Shown: positions 35,280 through 43,636, numbered from the stretch's first letter. The stretch is DNA of 64,000 bases from CAZOKZ01 sp964580585 (GCA_964580585.1 CAZOKZ010000013.1:8151-72150); one strand, 5' to 3'. The notes: generated by a model from the letters alone, not told the origin. A program made the numbers and translations.

Positions 35280-36551
35280 ATGACCCAATTTCGTTTATAC
35301 GCTCCCTTCGCACGTTGTACCAGCGATAGCGTTCTTGATTTTTATGGAGGAGATTTTTTAGAAGCTTTGCTTCTGTACGATCAAGTGTTCTTGGACTCCG
35401 CGCATTATCTGGAGTTTTTTCACTTAGCCAGACGATTTGGTTTAAAATCAGTCCTGGCGCTTCTTGATCAAGGAATTATTATTCCACATCTGGACGATGG
35501 GGCAGCGGGTCAGGTGGGTCAAACTGGACCCGCAAGATTACCTGCAAATAAAGTTATATTGCCCATTCTGCATTTTGAAATAGTGGAATTACTCGTCGTT
35601 GATTATGAGAAATTTCTGCATCAAACTATTAAAAAGCAAATTGGGTTTAATGCCGCAGAAAAACGTGAGCTTGCTAATATGCTTCGTGGAAAGCAGCATC
35701 TCCGAAATCATGATGCAAGGCGCAAAACGATCGCAAATTGGAAAGAATTAGTCGAGCCAACTTCTGATACTTTTAGGGACGCGTTCTCCAGGTCATTAGA
35801 TTCTCTAGGGCTTCTTGCACCCAGGTATGAACAGATACAAGCTGAAGCGGTTTTCTACAATGAAACCGATTTACGAGTAGAATCAAACATTAGACAGTTG
35901 ATTCCAAATCTTACAATCGAAGAAGAGCATCGTGCAATCGAACGCGCACTTTTAAGTCTGAGAAAATCAGTTCAAGTAAAATGTACTGCGGATGAATTGA
36001 AAAGCATACCAGCTTGGCAAGAAGATTTGGGTCTACTGGGCTTAGAAGATAAAAGAACAAGCCGAAATCCTACATTACTGACTAACCGACTGCATCAAAT
36101 TTTAGAGATTCGAGAATTTCCCAAACTCCAAATTTTGTATGATGATCCGGACTTCAAACTTGAAGAGATACTCAAAATTCGTAACACGCGTGAATGCCAA
36201 GAATTTAGGGCCTGCATAAGAAGTTTCGACCGGATTGACCAACAACAATGGTTGATAACTTCCGAAGACTTAAAGCAGAAAGTGTTCGAATTAAAAAGAT
36301 CATTAGTGGGGAAAACTGGATCGCTATTATTCTCTGTAGTTTCCAATCTTATCCCTCCTCTATTCTCGATGCCAATGGCGTTAGGAAACTCTGTTAAAGA
36401 GAATTTTTTTGAAAATCACGAACCTCCGATTCAGGGAGCTAATGCGTTTCTCAATACCAAATTATCAAAGCTTTACAATAAAGATTATGGGGATGAATTG
36501 TCGAAAAAAAGAGGAGGGAAAAACAGTAAGACCATTGATCTGGTCGGATAG
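35280..36551 (+). CDS. AT-rich orphan gene, unknown function
   Basis: The start is the ATG at 35280 behind GGAGG (the ATG at 35265 is 5 codons upstream). The 423-residue protein is soluble and mostly helical, with clusters such as EEEHRAIERALLSLRKSV and a hydrophobic segment near 350-370 (LLFSVVSNLIPPLFSM). I do not recognise a family or catalytic motif. Its base composition is clearly more AT-rich than its neighbours, and codons such as aaa, gaa, tta and att are common. This supports recent acquisition. It sits alone between two inverted copies of a dispersed repeat. Confidence 0.75.
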   Translation: MTQFRLYAPFARCTSDSVLDFYGGDFLEALLLYDQVFLDSAHYLEFFHLARRFGLKSVLALLDQGIIIPHLDDGAAGQVGQTGPARLPANKVILPILHFEIVELLVVDYEKFLHQTIKKQIGFNAAEKRELANMLRGKQHLRNHDARRKTIANWKELVEPTSDTFRDAFSRSLDSLGLLAPRYEQIQAEAVFYNETDLRVESNIRQLIPNLTIEEEHRAIERALLSLRKSVQVKCTADELKSIPAWQEDLGLLGLEDKRTSRNPTLLTNRLHQILEIREFPKLQILYDDPDFKLEEILKIRNTRECQEFRACIRSFDRIDQQQWLITSEDLKQKVFELKRSLVGKTGSLLFSVVSNLIPPLFSMPMALGNSVKENFFENHEPPIQGANAFLNTKLSKLYNKDYGDELSKKRGGKNSKTIDLVG

Positions 36552-36559
36552 TTTTTTAC

Positions 36560-36665
36560 CAAGCCTGAAAGGCTTCAAATCCTTCGCCTTGGGCAAAACG
36601 CGAAGCGCGTCGCCCTGGGTGGCGTGCGCCGTTTCATCCGCACGCTGAAAGTGTGCGACACATCA
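36560..36665 (+). repeat. GC-rich dispersed repeat, copy B (inverted to copy A)
   Basis: It contains gcgaagcgcgtcgccctggg and cgctgaaagtgtgcgacaca, which are reverse complements, with a few changes, of blocks at 34066-34195. Together the copies bracket yidD-rnpA-rpmH and the AT-rich orphan. Confidence 0.6.
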
Positions 36666-36668
36666 TTC

Positions 36669-37238
36669 TCACCACCAATCGGTGTAAGGCTCTTTGGTTT
36701 CCCAATCCACGAATTTGCGGATTTCACGGGCGCTGTCGAGCACTTCGACGCGCAGGAAATCCGGCGATTCCGGCTCTGTGGGAAACCAGTCGATATCCAC
36801 CAACACGTGGCCTTCGGCGTCGCGGGCGAAAATTCGGGCGATGAGGCCTTCGGTTATTTGAATTTCGTCCAAGATGCGGTCGAAAATGTGACTCAACCCG
36901 CACAAATCGTCCGGTGCGACTAAATTCCACGTGTCCGGCTCGGCAAGCCCTTCCTGGTCGATGCCATCCTCGGGCAAATAATAGATATCATCCGTCGGCC
37001 AACCGTTTTCGCGGCACGCCGCGTGGATCATTTCGGTGAAAACTGCTGGATCGGGAGCGGGACGCATGGGGATTTTAGGTTTGTGAGCGGGATTTGGTGC
37101 GGGTTTGGGCGGTTGAACCGTACGCCGAACCCGGGCAATATACCATTTTTGTACCCACACCATGAAAAAGTGGAACGCGATCCCGATGGGAATCAGGTAA
37201 AGCAACTGGTGTGGATTTTTGGCGAATTGTTCGAACAT
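36669..37238 (-). CDS. Membrane-anchored protein of unknown function
   Basis: The 189-residue protein has one N-terminal membrane helix (about 11-30, LYLIPIGIAFHFFMVWV), then a Pro/Lys-rich linker (45-65). A ~120-residue acidic, Trp-rich cytosolic or periplasmic domain follows (PEDGIDQEGLAEPDTWNLV, FVDWETKEPYTDWW). No family is recognised. The gene is followed at about 48 bp by the Cys-rich protein gene on the same strand, and the two could be cotranscribed. Confidence 0.6.
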   Translation of the reverse strand: MFEQFAKNPHQLLYLIPIGIAFHFFMVWVQKWYIARVRRTVQPPKPAPNPAHKPKIPMRPAPDPAVFTEMIHAACRENGWPTDDIYYLPEDGIDQEGLAEPDTWNLVAPDDLCGLSHIFDRILDEIQITEGLIARIFARDAEGHVLVDIDWFPTEPESPDFLRVEVLDSAREIRKFVDWETKEPYTDWW

Positions 37239-37285
37239 GTTGCGTGACCAATGGGAGTATTTCGTGGGCGAAATCCCTCGAACTT

Positions 37286-37696
37286 TCAGGTACCTTGGTT
37301 TCTACGGTTATTTTCCAACGACGTTTTGGCGATTTCGTGAATTTCAGACAGAACAGCCTCATAGTTTTCACGGCTGAATGTGAAGATGAGCTTTTCCCCC
37401 TGGGGTGAAAGGTTACCTCTCTGTGCCTGAAAATCTCTAAAAATCACCTGATCTTCTTCAAAAAGCACTCGGCAATGCACATGACTGCATCCCCACTCGC
37501 CACACCCGCAGGTTGCAATAATCCGGTATTTTTCGTTCTCACAAAGACATGTCTCCAACTCCGGTTGTCGCCAAAAATGCATCAGGGGCAGGGTATTGTC
37601 TTCCGACTCGATCCAATCGCCGAGGAGTCGGTTGTCGATCGTGAGCGCGATGGATTCGCTGCCTTCGGCTCCAAATTGGAATCCTAAACGGTGCAT
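37286..37696 (-). CDS. Small Cys/His-rich protein, unknown
   Basis: The 136-residue protein has a cluster of Cys and His (CLCENEKYRIIATCGCGEWG followed by CSHVHC) in the middle and looks like a metal-binding site. The C-terminal half carries a LIFTFSRENYEAVLSEI helix. Proteins with a CGCGxxGC pattern occur as small cytosolic orphans beside toxin/immunity genes, but no link is shown here. The start at 37696 matches the first hydrophobic strand (GFQFGAEGSES). Confidence 0.6.
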   Translation of the reverse strand: MHRLGFQFGAEGSESIALTIDNRLLGDWIESEDNTLPLMHFWRQPELETCLCENEKYRIIATCGCGEWGCSHVHCRVLFEEDQVIFRDFQAQRGNLSPQGEKLIFTFSRENYEAVLSEIHEIAKTSLENNRRNQGT

Positions 37697-37819
37697 TTTT
37701 TGTTTCCCCAGTCCAAGCGCGATTGACTTTTATCCCCGACTTTTATCGTTTATAGGGTTGCCGCATGCAATCGCAAGTCGTATAAGTACAGTGTTAGTAT
37801 TCTCTTGGGACGGAAGTCG

Positions 37820-38188
37820 ATGGCCAATTACCCCGAACTCAGCCTCCTGGTTTTGCGCGTGTCCGACATCGAACACGCAGCGGTCTTTTACGGGGCGCTG
37901 GGGCTCAAATTCGTTCGTCACCGTCAAGGCAAGGGCCCCGAGCATTATGTGTGCACGATGGATGGTGGCTGGGTGCTGGTGCTGTATCCTGCCATGAGCA
38001 TCGACGAGGAGTCCCACAGCATCCGCCTCGGGTTCCATGTGGATTCGGTTGAAGACACTGTCGAGCGGTTGGCGGACTTGGGCGCGCGCATTGTCACCCC
38101 GCCCAAACGAAGCGATTGGGGCCGCCGCGCCGTGGTGCGCGATCCGTTCGGGCTGACGCTCGAACTGACCACCCCGGGCCATCGATGA
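37820..38188 (+). CDS. VOC (glyoxalase/bleomycin-resistance fold) protein
   Basis: The start is the ATG at 37820 (MANYPELSLLVLRVSDI); a TTG at 37805 would add 5 residues. The 122-residue protein is one VOC domain: LLVLRVSDIEHAAVFYGALG, RLGFHVDSVEDTVERL, and DPFGLTLEL with Glu metal-ligand candidate. It may act as a metal-dependent lyase or dioxygenase or as a resistance protein; the substrate is unknown. The next gene contains a close second copy. Confidence 0.85.
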   Translation: MANYPELSLLVLRVSDIEHAAVFYGALGLKFVRHRQGKGPEHYVCTMDGGWVLVLYPAMSIDEESHSIRLGFHVDSVEDTVERLADLGARIVTPPKRSDWGRRAVVRDPFGLTLELTTPGHR

Positions 38189-38192
38189 TTCG

Positions 38193-38954
38193 ATGCCAGA
38201 CTGGGCGACGAGTCTTCTTCCGGGTTTCCTCTGTTGCGTGCTTCCATGCCTGCTTTTTTTTGGCGTTTTATTGATAATGCAACGCTCGGTCGAGCGCTCG
38301 GACTGGGAAAGTGTCGAACGGTTGGGCGACACACCTTGCCCGACGTGTGGCGAGCCGTTTGGACGCGAATCGGTGGAAAAAGCCCGGTCGAAATGGCAAG
38401 CCTATGTCAAGAAACTCATAAAGGAGAAGTCCGCCGTTCGTTTTCGCCTTTCTCCGACATGGAAAATCCCGTGTCCCGGTTGCGGTAAAACCTGGGACTG
38501 TAAGCCTAAGAACGACCATGTTATTTGGAATGCACCCACCGTGGATAGGCGGGAACGAAAGGAAACCGACGACAACTCCATGGCTTCCGATACCCCTCTC
38601 AACCTACTCGTATTGCGTGTCGCCGACATCGACCGGGCGGCGGAGTTTTACGCGACACTCGGACTTGAGTTCATCAAGCATCGACACGGCACGGGGCCCG
38701 AGCACTATGCCTGCGAACGGTCCGGTTTCGTGTTCGAGCTTTATCCCGCACGCGACGCTGGGGAAGAAGCACGTGGCGTGCGTCTGGGCTTTGTCGTCGA
38801 TAACGTCAAAGCTACCCTGGATATGCTGATCGAGCGCGGCGCCGAAGTCCTTTCGCCGCCCAAAGATAGTCCATGGGGCCGCCGCGCCGTGCTGCGCGAC
38901 CCGTTCGGCGTGACGGTGGAGTTGAGCGACCCGGCTGGTGTCCAACCGGATTGA
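38193..38954 (+). CDS. Membrane segment, zinc ribbon and VOC domain fusion
   Basis: The 253-residue reading frame starts 4 bp after the preceding stop. Residues 1-30 are a membrane helix with several Cys. Two CxxC pairs (CPTCGEPFG and CPGCGKTWD) form a zinc ribbon at about 48-102. The VOC domain is at about 130-250 and closely resembles the single-domain protein upstream (DIDRAAEFYATLGLEF, GPEHYAC, SPWGRRAVLRDPFGVTVEL). The VOC part could also be translated alone from ATG 38581, which lies where the upstream paralogue begins. Duplication followed by fusion is inferred. Confidence 0.75.
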   Translation: MPDWATSLLPGFLCCVLPCLLFFGVLLIMQRSVERSDWESVERLGDTPCPTCGEPFGRESVEKARSKWQAYVKKLIKEKSAVRFRLSPTWKIPCPGCGKTWDCKPKNDHVIWNAPTVDRRERKETDDNSMASDTPLNLLVLRVADIDRAAEFYATLGLEFIKHRHGTGPEHYACERSGFVFELYPARDAGEEARGVRLGFVVDNVKATLDMLIERGAEVLSPPKDSPWGRRAVLRDPFGVTVELSDPAGVQPD

Positions 38955-38967
38955 CGAGGGAGCCGCT

Positions 38968-39009
38968 ATGGATCATCCTAAATCGAGCGACAGATTTAGG
39001 AGCACGTAA
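38968..39009 (+). other. 13-codon leader-like frame before the HicB-type gene
   Basis: ATG at 38968 runs 13 codons to TAA that overlaps the following ATG (TAATG). It spans the palindrome CCTAAATC/GATTTAGG. It could be a translational leader or the ruins of a partner gene; protein coding is not established. Confidence 0.25.
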
Positions 39010-39197
39010 TGCGTCGGTTTCAAGCTTCCACATGGCGAGAGGGCGAATTGTTCGTCGCCCAATGCCTCGAGATAGATATTGCCAGCCAGGGAGTTTCGAC
39101 TACCGACGCCTTGGCCAATCTGCGCGAGGCACTTGAATTGTTCTTCGAGACGGCCTCTCCGGCTGAAATCCAACAGCGGTTGCATACCTACAGATAA
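39009..39197 (+). CDS. HicB-like antitoxin fold protein (orphan)
   Basis: The 62-residue protein has the HicB-type half-RNase H fold pattern: FQASTWREGELFVAQCLEID, then GVSTTDALANLREALELFFE. HicB antitoxins usually pair with HicA toxin, but no HicA frame is visible upstream or downstream. Solitary HicB-like proteins are common in bacteria and may be RNA-binding regulators. A palindrome CCTAAATC-N8-GATTTAGG lies just upstream and might be an operator. Confidence 0.75.
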   Translation: MRRFQASTWREGELFVAQCLEIDIASQGVSTTDALANLREALELFFETASPAEIQQRLHTYR

Positions 39198-39229
39198 AAT
39201 TCCAAAAATCGAGTTTTTTATTTATCCAG

Positions 39230-39350
39230 GACGAGTCTAAAAGTTGCAAGATCAAGGCGCGCGAGGCGAAGGCGATGGGAGCGTACACCAAGTACGTGAC
39301 CGGAGTCCGAGTCCGATGCGCAACGTTGAGATTGCGACTTTGAGACCGTC
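39230..39350. repeat. 121-bp imperfect palindrome (MITE-like or structured RNA)
   Basis: The ends GACGAGTCTAAAAGTTGCAA and TTGCGACTTTGAGACCGTC are near-complementary, and a smaller inner arm centred on GTAC..GTAC occurs in the middle. No protein fits. The layout matches small dispersed repeats found in many environmental genomes. It lies upstream of the MlaE-type permease gene. Whether it is transcribed is unknown. Confidence 0.6.
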
Positions 39351-39444
39351 CTGCCTCTTCCCGCTTGCGCTGCCAAGCCCTGCCCGGCACATTCCGGGCG
39401 TGTAGATTCTGCGCCCATTTCTCAACCTGGATGACACGCTCTCC

Positions 39445-40209
39445 ATGTGGACGATGATCGAAAGCGCCTTTGGCCGACTTTTCACCATCAGCGGTGGCGT
39501 GGTGCTGGTGTTTGGCCAGAGCCTGTTGGAATTCCGCCTCTCGCGTCATGATGTGCGTCGGTTGCTGACGCAAATGATGCGCATTGGCGTGCATACGTTA
39601 CCGCTGGCCGCCATGATTGGCCTGTTCACCGGGATGATTTTTGCCCTCAACATGGGGCTGCCGCTCAAGGATTTCGGCATCGAAGATCGCATCGGCTCGA
39701 TTCTGGGCGTGGCAATCATTCGCGAACTCGCGCCCGTCTTCACCGCGTTCATTATTGCCGCGCGCGTGGGCGCCGCCATGACCGCCGAACTCGGCACGAT
39801 GGCCGTTTCCGACGAAATCGACTCGTTGCGCGTGTTGGGCATCCGCCCGATGCGCTACCTGGCCATGCCGCGCATTGTGGCGTCGATGATCATGAATCCA
39901 TTGCTGACGGTTTATTCGACGGCGACGGGCCTCGTCGGCGGGATGTTGCTATCGAAAACGTACCTCGGCGTGGCGCCGACGATTTTCTGGGACCGCGTGC
40001 TGTCGGCGACGGATTTCAAAGAAATTAACACAGGTTTGATGAAAGCGCTGGCGTTCGGCGCGTTATACTCGGCCATCTGCGTTTACCACGGCATGAACAC
40101 GCGGGGCGGGGCCGAAGGCGTCGGGCGCTCGACCACCCGCGCTGTTGTTGTGTCGCTGACCATGATCCTCGTCGCGGACTTCCTGCTGACGCGCTGGATG
40201 TTCGGGTAA
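39445..40209 (+). CDS. mlaE: MlaE/YrbE-type lipid ABC transporter permease
   Basis: The 254-residue protein has five or six membrane helices and the MlaE signature block, ELAPVFTAFIIAARVGAAMT followed by AELGTMAVSDEIDSLRVLGI. The permease works with an ATPase (MlaF) and an MCE-domain protein (MlaD) to move phospholipids between the inner and outer membranes. No such partner is within the visible neighbours, so it is an isolated component here. The ATG at 39445 could be replaced by the one at 39454. Confidence 0.92.
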   Translation: MWTMIESAFGRLFTISGGVVLVFGQSLLEFRLSRHDVRRLLTQMMRIGVHTLPLAAMIGLFTGMIFALNMGLPLKDFGIEDRIGSILGVAIIRELAPVFTAFIIAARVGAAMTAELGTMAVSDEIDSLRVLGIRPMRYLAMPRIVASMIMNPLLTVYSTATGLVGGMLLSKTYLGVAPTIFWDRVLSATDFKEINTGLMKALAFGALYSAICVYHGMNTRGGAEGVGRSTTRAVVVSLTMILVADFLLTRWMFG

Positions 40210-40218
40210 AAAACCAGA

Positions 40219-40274
40219 CAGGATTGACGAGATGAACAGGTTTTAGCCCCATCCTGTTGATCTTGTGAATCCAG
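40219..40274. repeat. Imperfect palindromic repeat after the permease gene
   Basis: GGATTGACGAGATGAACAGG is followed, after a short GC-rich centre, by CCTGTTGATCTTGTGAATCC, whose complement differs at three positions. Convergent genes flank it, so it may double as a terminator. Confidence 0.5.
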
Positions 40275-40286
40275 TCCAATTTGCTT

Positions 40287-41459
40287 TTACCAAACGCGGA
40301 ACACGAAAAACTTCAAATAGTCCGTTTCCGGCGCGGCGGGCAGCACCGGGTGGTCGGTGTCGGCTCCGGCGGCGTTGAGAAGTTGCACGCGGCGTTTGGC
40401 GTCGGCTGCCGCACCGAGGGCAGTGGCATACAAGTCCTCGCGCCCGACATGGTACGAGCACGAACACGTTGCCAGGTATCCGCCAGGACGCACCAACTTC
40501 ATCCCGCGCAGGTTGATTTCCTTGTACCCGCGCAGAGCATTCTTCAAGCTGCCGCGGCTTTTCGCGAAGGCGGGCGGATCGAGCACCACAACATCGAACT
40601 GGCGACCCGCGTCGCTCCACTCGCGCAGCAAATCGAAGCAATTACCGCATTCGAACGCGCACCGGTCGGCGAGCCCGTTGCGCACGGCGTTCGCGCGGCA
40701 TTGCGCCACGGCTTCCTCCGAATAATCCACACCGAGCACCGATTTCGCGCCGCCAGCGCCTGCGTTCAGCGCGAACGAACCGATGTACGTAAAACAATCG
40801 AGCACTTCGGCACCTGGCGCCAGCCGCCGAATGAACGCGCGATTGGCGCGCTGGTCGAAAAAGTACCCAGTCTTCTGGCTTGCAGCCAAGTCGATGCCGA
40901 ACTCCAGACCGTTTTCGCGAATAACGATCCTTGTATCGAACGATTCGCCGATGCAGCCTTCGACGAGAGTCAGGCCTTCTTTTTCGCGCGTCGTGGCGAG
41001 GCTTTTTTCGTAAATTCCGCGCGGTGCGAGCAACTCGCGCAGCAGGCCACAGATCATGTCTCGGCGTTTGTCCATGCCGAGTGTCAGAAACTGCACCGAG
41101 AGCACATCGCCGAACCGGTCAACGATCAACCCGGGCAACCAATCGCTTTCGGAATACACCAAACGGCAATTCGTCGGGTCGTCAAGCAAGCGCGCGCGCA
41201 AGGAAATCGCCGCTTCAAGCCGCCGCCGGAAAAACGCCTCGTCGATCGGTTCGTCCTCAAACGTCAGAAGGCGCACGCGAATTGCCGAATGCGCGTTGTA
41301 GTACCCGCGCCCAACGAACTTGTTTTTCGTGTCGCGAACATCGACAATTCCGCCGTTCGTTGGCGAGCCGTCGATCGTGCCGACTTCGGAATCGAACACC
41401 CATGGATGACCGTCGAGACAGCGATGGGTGACTTTGGGTTTCAGGTGAATCGTCGGCAT
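40287..41459 (-). CDS. rlmI: RlmI-like 23S rRNA methyltransferase (PUA + class I SAM)
   Basis: The 390-residue protein has an N-terminal PUA domain (HRCLDGHPWVFDSEVG) and a central region of unknown role. The Rossmann-fold methyltransferase contains the SAM pocket EVLDCFTYIGSFAL and the catalytic motif VVLDPPAFAKS, which is typical of m5C enzymes of the RlmI/YccW type. A second Cys occurs in LATCSCSYHV, as expected. It methylates cytosine in 23S rRNA. A small degenerate repeat region and a broken gene lie upstream. Confidence 0.93.
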   Translation of the reverse strand: MPTIHLKPKVTHRCLDGHPWVFDSEVGTIDGSPTNGGIVDVRDTKNKFVGRGYYNAHSAIRVRLLTFEDEPIDEAFFRRRLEAAISLRARLLDDPTNCRLVYSESDWLPGLIVDRFGDVLSVQFLTLGMDKRRDMICGLLRELLAPRGIYEKSLATTREKEGLTLVEGCIGESFDTRIVIRENGLEFGIDLAASQKTGYFFDQRANRAFIRRLAPGAEVLDCFTYIGSFALNAGAGGAKSVLGVDYSEEAVAQCRANAVRNGLADRCAFECGNCFDLLREWSDAGRQFDVVVLDPPAFAKSRGSLKNALRGYKEINLRGMKLVRPGGYLATCSCSYHVGREDLYATALGAAADAKRRVQLLNAAGADTDHPVLPAAPETDYLKFFVFRVW

Positions 41460-41491
41460 GGGGACGGAGACCTCGGGGGTTTTTAGTTAAC

Positions 41492-41518
41492 TCGCGCAGA
41501 GGCGCAGAGACGCAGAGA
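41492..41518. repeat. 27-bp flanking repeat, left copy
   Basis: The sequence tcgcgcagaggcgcagagac, 7 more bases to 41518, is near-complementary to that at 41905-41931. The pair encloses the broken GxxExxY gene. These gcagagacgcagag repeats are known to sit beside GxxExxY genes in other genomes. Confidence 0.7.
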
Positions 41519-41520
41519 GT

Positions 41521-41904
41521 TTAATCTTCCAATCCATTGACGGCACGCTTAATGCCGTCCTTCATCAAGGCTTCTCCGAAATTGAGAAGGTAGCCCAGTT
41601 TGCACCCGGTCAAGCGGAGATACGTTTGTAGTTGTTTAGAGTGTGCAGGTATCATTTTTTTAACGGATTTAAGTTCCAGGATCACTTAATTTTCGATCAT
41701 AATATCGGCCCGAAATCCTTCGTCGAAAGTAATGCCACGATATTGAATCGGAATAGGAAGTTGACGTTCTACCTTCAAACCATGGCCGCTCAAGGCACGT
41801 GCGAGGACAACCTCATAGACGGTTTCTAACAATCCCGGTCCCAATTCGCGATGAATTAAAATCGCTTCGGAAATAACAATACTTTCAATCTCATTTTCAC
41901 TCAT
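41521..41904 (-). pseudogene. GxxExxY (PDDEXK-like) protein gene broken by a stop codon
   Basis: The N-terminal 72 codons (41686-41904) give the family start with the GPGLLETVYE motif (GxxExxY). At 41686-41688 the frame has TAA where the family has Lys in IENKVILELK. Reading on in the same frame gives VILELKSVKKMIPAHSKQLQ and ends at 41521-41523 with a typical YLLNFG...RAVNG tail. A single nonsense change of a Lys codon is the simplest explanation. The stop falls at the nuclease-like motif, so the product would be inactive. Confidence 0.85.
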
Positions 41905-41931
41905 TCTCTGCGCCTCTGCGTCTCTGCGCGA
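41905..41931. repeat. 27-bp flanking repeat, right copy
   Basis: The sequence tctctgcgcctctgcgtctc followed by tgcgcga is the inverted partner of the copy at 41492-41518, with the two inner blocks exchanged. It overlaps the start region of the broken gene. Confidence 0.7.
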
Positions 41932-41984
41932 AATAAATTAGCTCAACTGCAAACCTCGGGATTTTTTCTCTGCGCGAGATCGTT

Positions 41985-42022
41985 AATAAAAAGCGGAAGG
42001 CACCGCAATGCCTTCCGCTTGG
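41985..42022 (-). terminator. Intrinsic terminator after eno
   Basis: On the minus strand AAGCGGAAGGC / GCCTTCCGCTT form an 11-bp stem with a short loop, followed by a T-rich run (TTTTTATT). Confidence 0.85.
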
Positions 42023-42048
42023 TTTGCTAACGTTATTTCGTCGTGCGA

Positions 42049-43341
42049 TTACTTCACGTTGTAGAACGCGTTGCGGCCCGGGTAGATCGCCGATTGGTCG
42101 AGCTCGTCTTCGATGCGCAGAAGCTGGTTGTACTTGGCGATACGGTCGCTGCGGCTGGCCGAGCCCGTCTTGATCTGACCCGCGTTCGTCGCCACGGCGA
42201 TGTCGGCGATGGTGCTGTCTTCGGATTCGCCCGAGCGATGGCTGATGACCGCCGTGTAGCCCGCGCGCTTGGCCATTTCGATGGCGTCGAGCGTTTCGGT
42301 CAGCGTGCCGATCTGGTTGACTTTCACCAGGATCGAGTTTGCGCAGCCGGTTTCGATGCCTTTGGCCAGGAATTTTGTGTTCGTCACAAACAGGTCGTCG
42401 CCAACGAGCTGGACTTTTTTGCCGATGCGGTCGGTCAGCAACTTCCAGCCGTTCCAATCGTTTTCGTCGCAGCCGTCTTCGATGCTGATGATCGGATACT
42501 GGTTCACCAGTTTCTCGTACAGATCGACCATGGCTTCGCTGCTCAGCTCTTCTTTGGTCGATTTCTTGAAGACGTATTTGCCTTTGGCCTTATCGAAAAG
42601 TTCGCTGCTGGCTACGTCGAGCGCGATGCTGATGTCCTGGCCCGCTTTGTAACCGGCTTTTTCGATCGCCGTCAGGATCGTTTCGATCGTTTCTTCGACC
42701 GAGGTCAGGTTCGGGGCGAAGCCGCCTTCGTCGCCAACCGACGTGTTCAGGCCTTTGCCTTTCAGCACGCTCTTCAGCGCGTGGAACGTTTCGGCGCCCA
42801 TGCGAAGAGCTTCGCGGAACGTCGGCGCGCCGACGGGCATGATCATGAATTCCTGGAAATCCACCGTGTTATCGGCATGTGCACCGCCGTTGACGATGTT
42901 CATCATCGGTACGGGCAGGGTCTTGGCGTTTACGCCGCCCAGGTACTGGTACAGGGGAAGGCCAATGGCTTCCGCCGCCGCGCGAGCCGAAGCCAGCGAA
43001 ACGCCCAGAAGCGCATTTGCGCCCAGATTGCTCTTGGTCGGCGTGCCGTCCATTTCGAGCATCAGTTTGTCGAGGGCGACCTGCTCGGTGGCGTCCATGC
43101 CGATCAGTTCGGGTGCAATTTTCGTGTTCACGTTTTCAACGGCCTGAAGAACGCCTTTGCCCAGATAGCGGCTCTTGTCGCCGTCGCGCAGTTCGAGCGC
43201 TTCGTTTTCGCCCGTGGACGCGCCGCTCGGGACGATAGCGCGGCCCAGTGCGCCGCTTTCCAGCAGAACTTCCACCTCGATGGTCGGGTTGCCGCGCGAA
43301 TCGAGCACTTCGCGGCCCAGAATGGATTCAATTGTCGTCAT
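42049..43341 (-). CDS. eno: Enolase
   Basis: The start is the ATG at 43341 (MTTIESILGREVLDSRGNPT), giving 430 residues, the usual length. Enolase landmarks are GASTGENEALELRDGD, the metal-binding and catalytic Asp/Glu residues of FQEFMIMPVGA, SIEDGCDENDW and the catalytic Lys in ILVKVNQIGTLTET. It interconverts 2-phosphoglycerate and phosphoenolpyruvate in glycolysis. It is monocistronic with its own terminator; the upstream 295 bp hold GC-rich inverted stretches but no clear promoter. Confidence 0.97.
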   Translation of the reverse strand: MTTIESILGREVLDSRGNPTIEVEVLLESGALGRAIVPSGASTGENEALELRDGDKSRYLGKGVLQAVENVNTKIAPELIGMDATEQVALDKLMLEMDGTPTKSNLGANALLGVSLASARAAAEAIGLPLYQYLGGVNAKTLPVPMMNIVNGGAHADNTVDFQEFMIMPVGAPTFREALRMGAETFHALKSVLKGKGLNTSVGDEGGFAPNLTSVEETIETILTAIEKAGYKAGQDISIALDVASSELFDKAKGKYVFKKSTKEELSSEAMVDLYEKLVNQYPIISIEDGCDENDWNGWKLLTDRIGKKVQLVGDDLFVTNTKFLAKGIETGCANSILVKVNQIGTLTETLDAIEMAKRAGYTAVISHRSGESEDSTIADIAVATNAGQIKTGSASRSDRIAKYNQLLRIEDELDQSAIYPGRNAFYNVK

Positions 43342-43636
43342 GGAAAAACACCTCGTTGCTTGAGAATCGTTCAGAAGAACCGCCACCCCCGGCGGCGGCC
43401 GTGGGTCGGGCGGCCCCTTCTCCGGTGGGAGTCCTCTTTTTCGGCGCACATGCAACGCGCCCCAAGCGGGGGGCGCAAGAGACAATGCCACCCGGCGGGG
43501 TCAGGAATTTCACGGCGCTTTATTGATAAAGGCAAAGGAGACGGGGCATAAGATACGGCTCAAATGCCAGATTTCAGTGTGGTCGCTGGTACCAGACGGC
43601 AAATGCGGAGGAACCGAACACCCGATTTCCGAAGGA

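Noticed and set aside
37820..38954. Tandem VOC copies as an assembly error
   Set aside because: They differ at many positions and the second has an extra membrane/zinc ribbon part, so they are true paralogues.
39009..39444. HicA toxin partner for the HicB-like gene
   Set aside because: No HicA-like frame is present on either side; the downstream spacer is a palindromic repeat.
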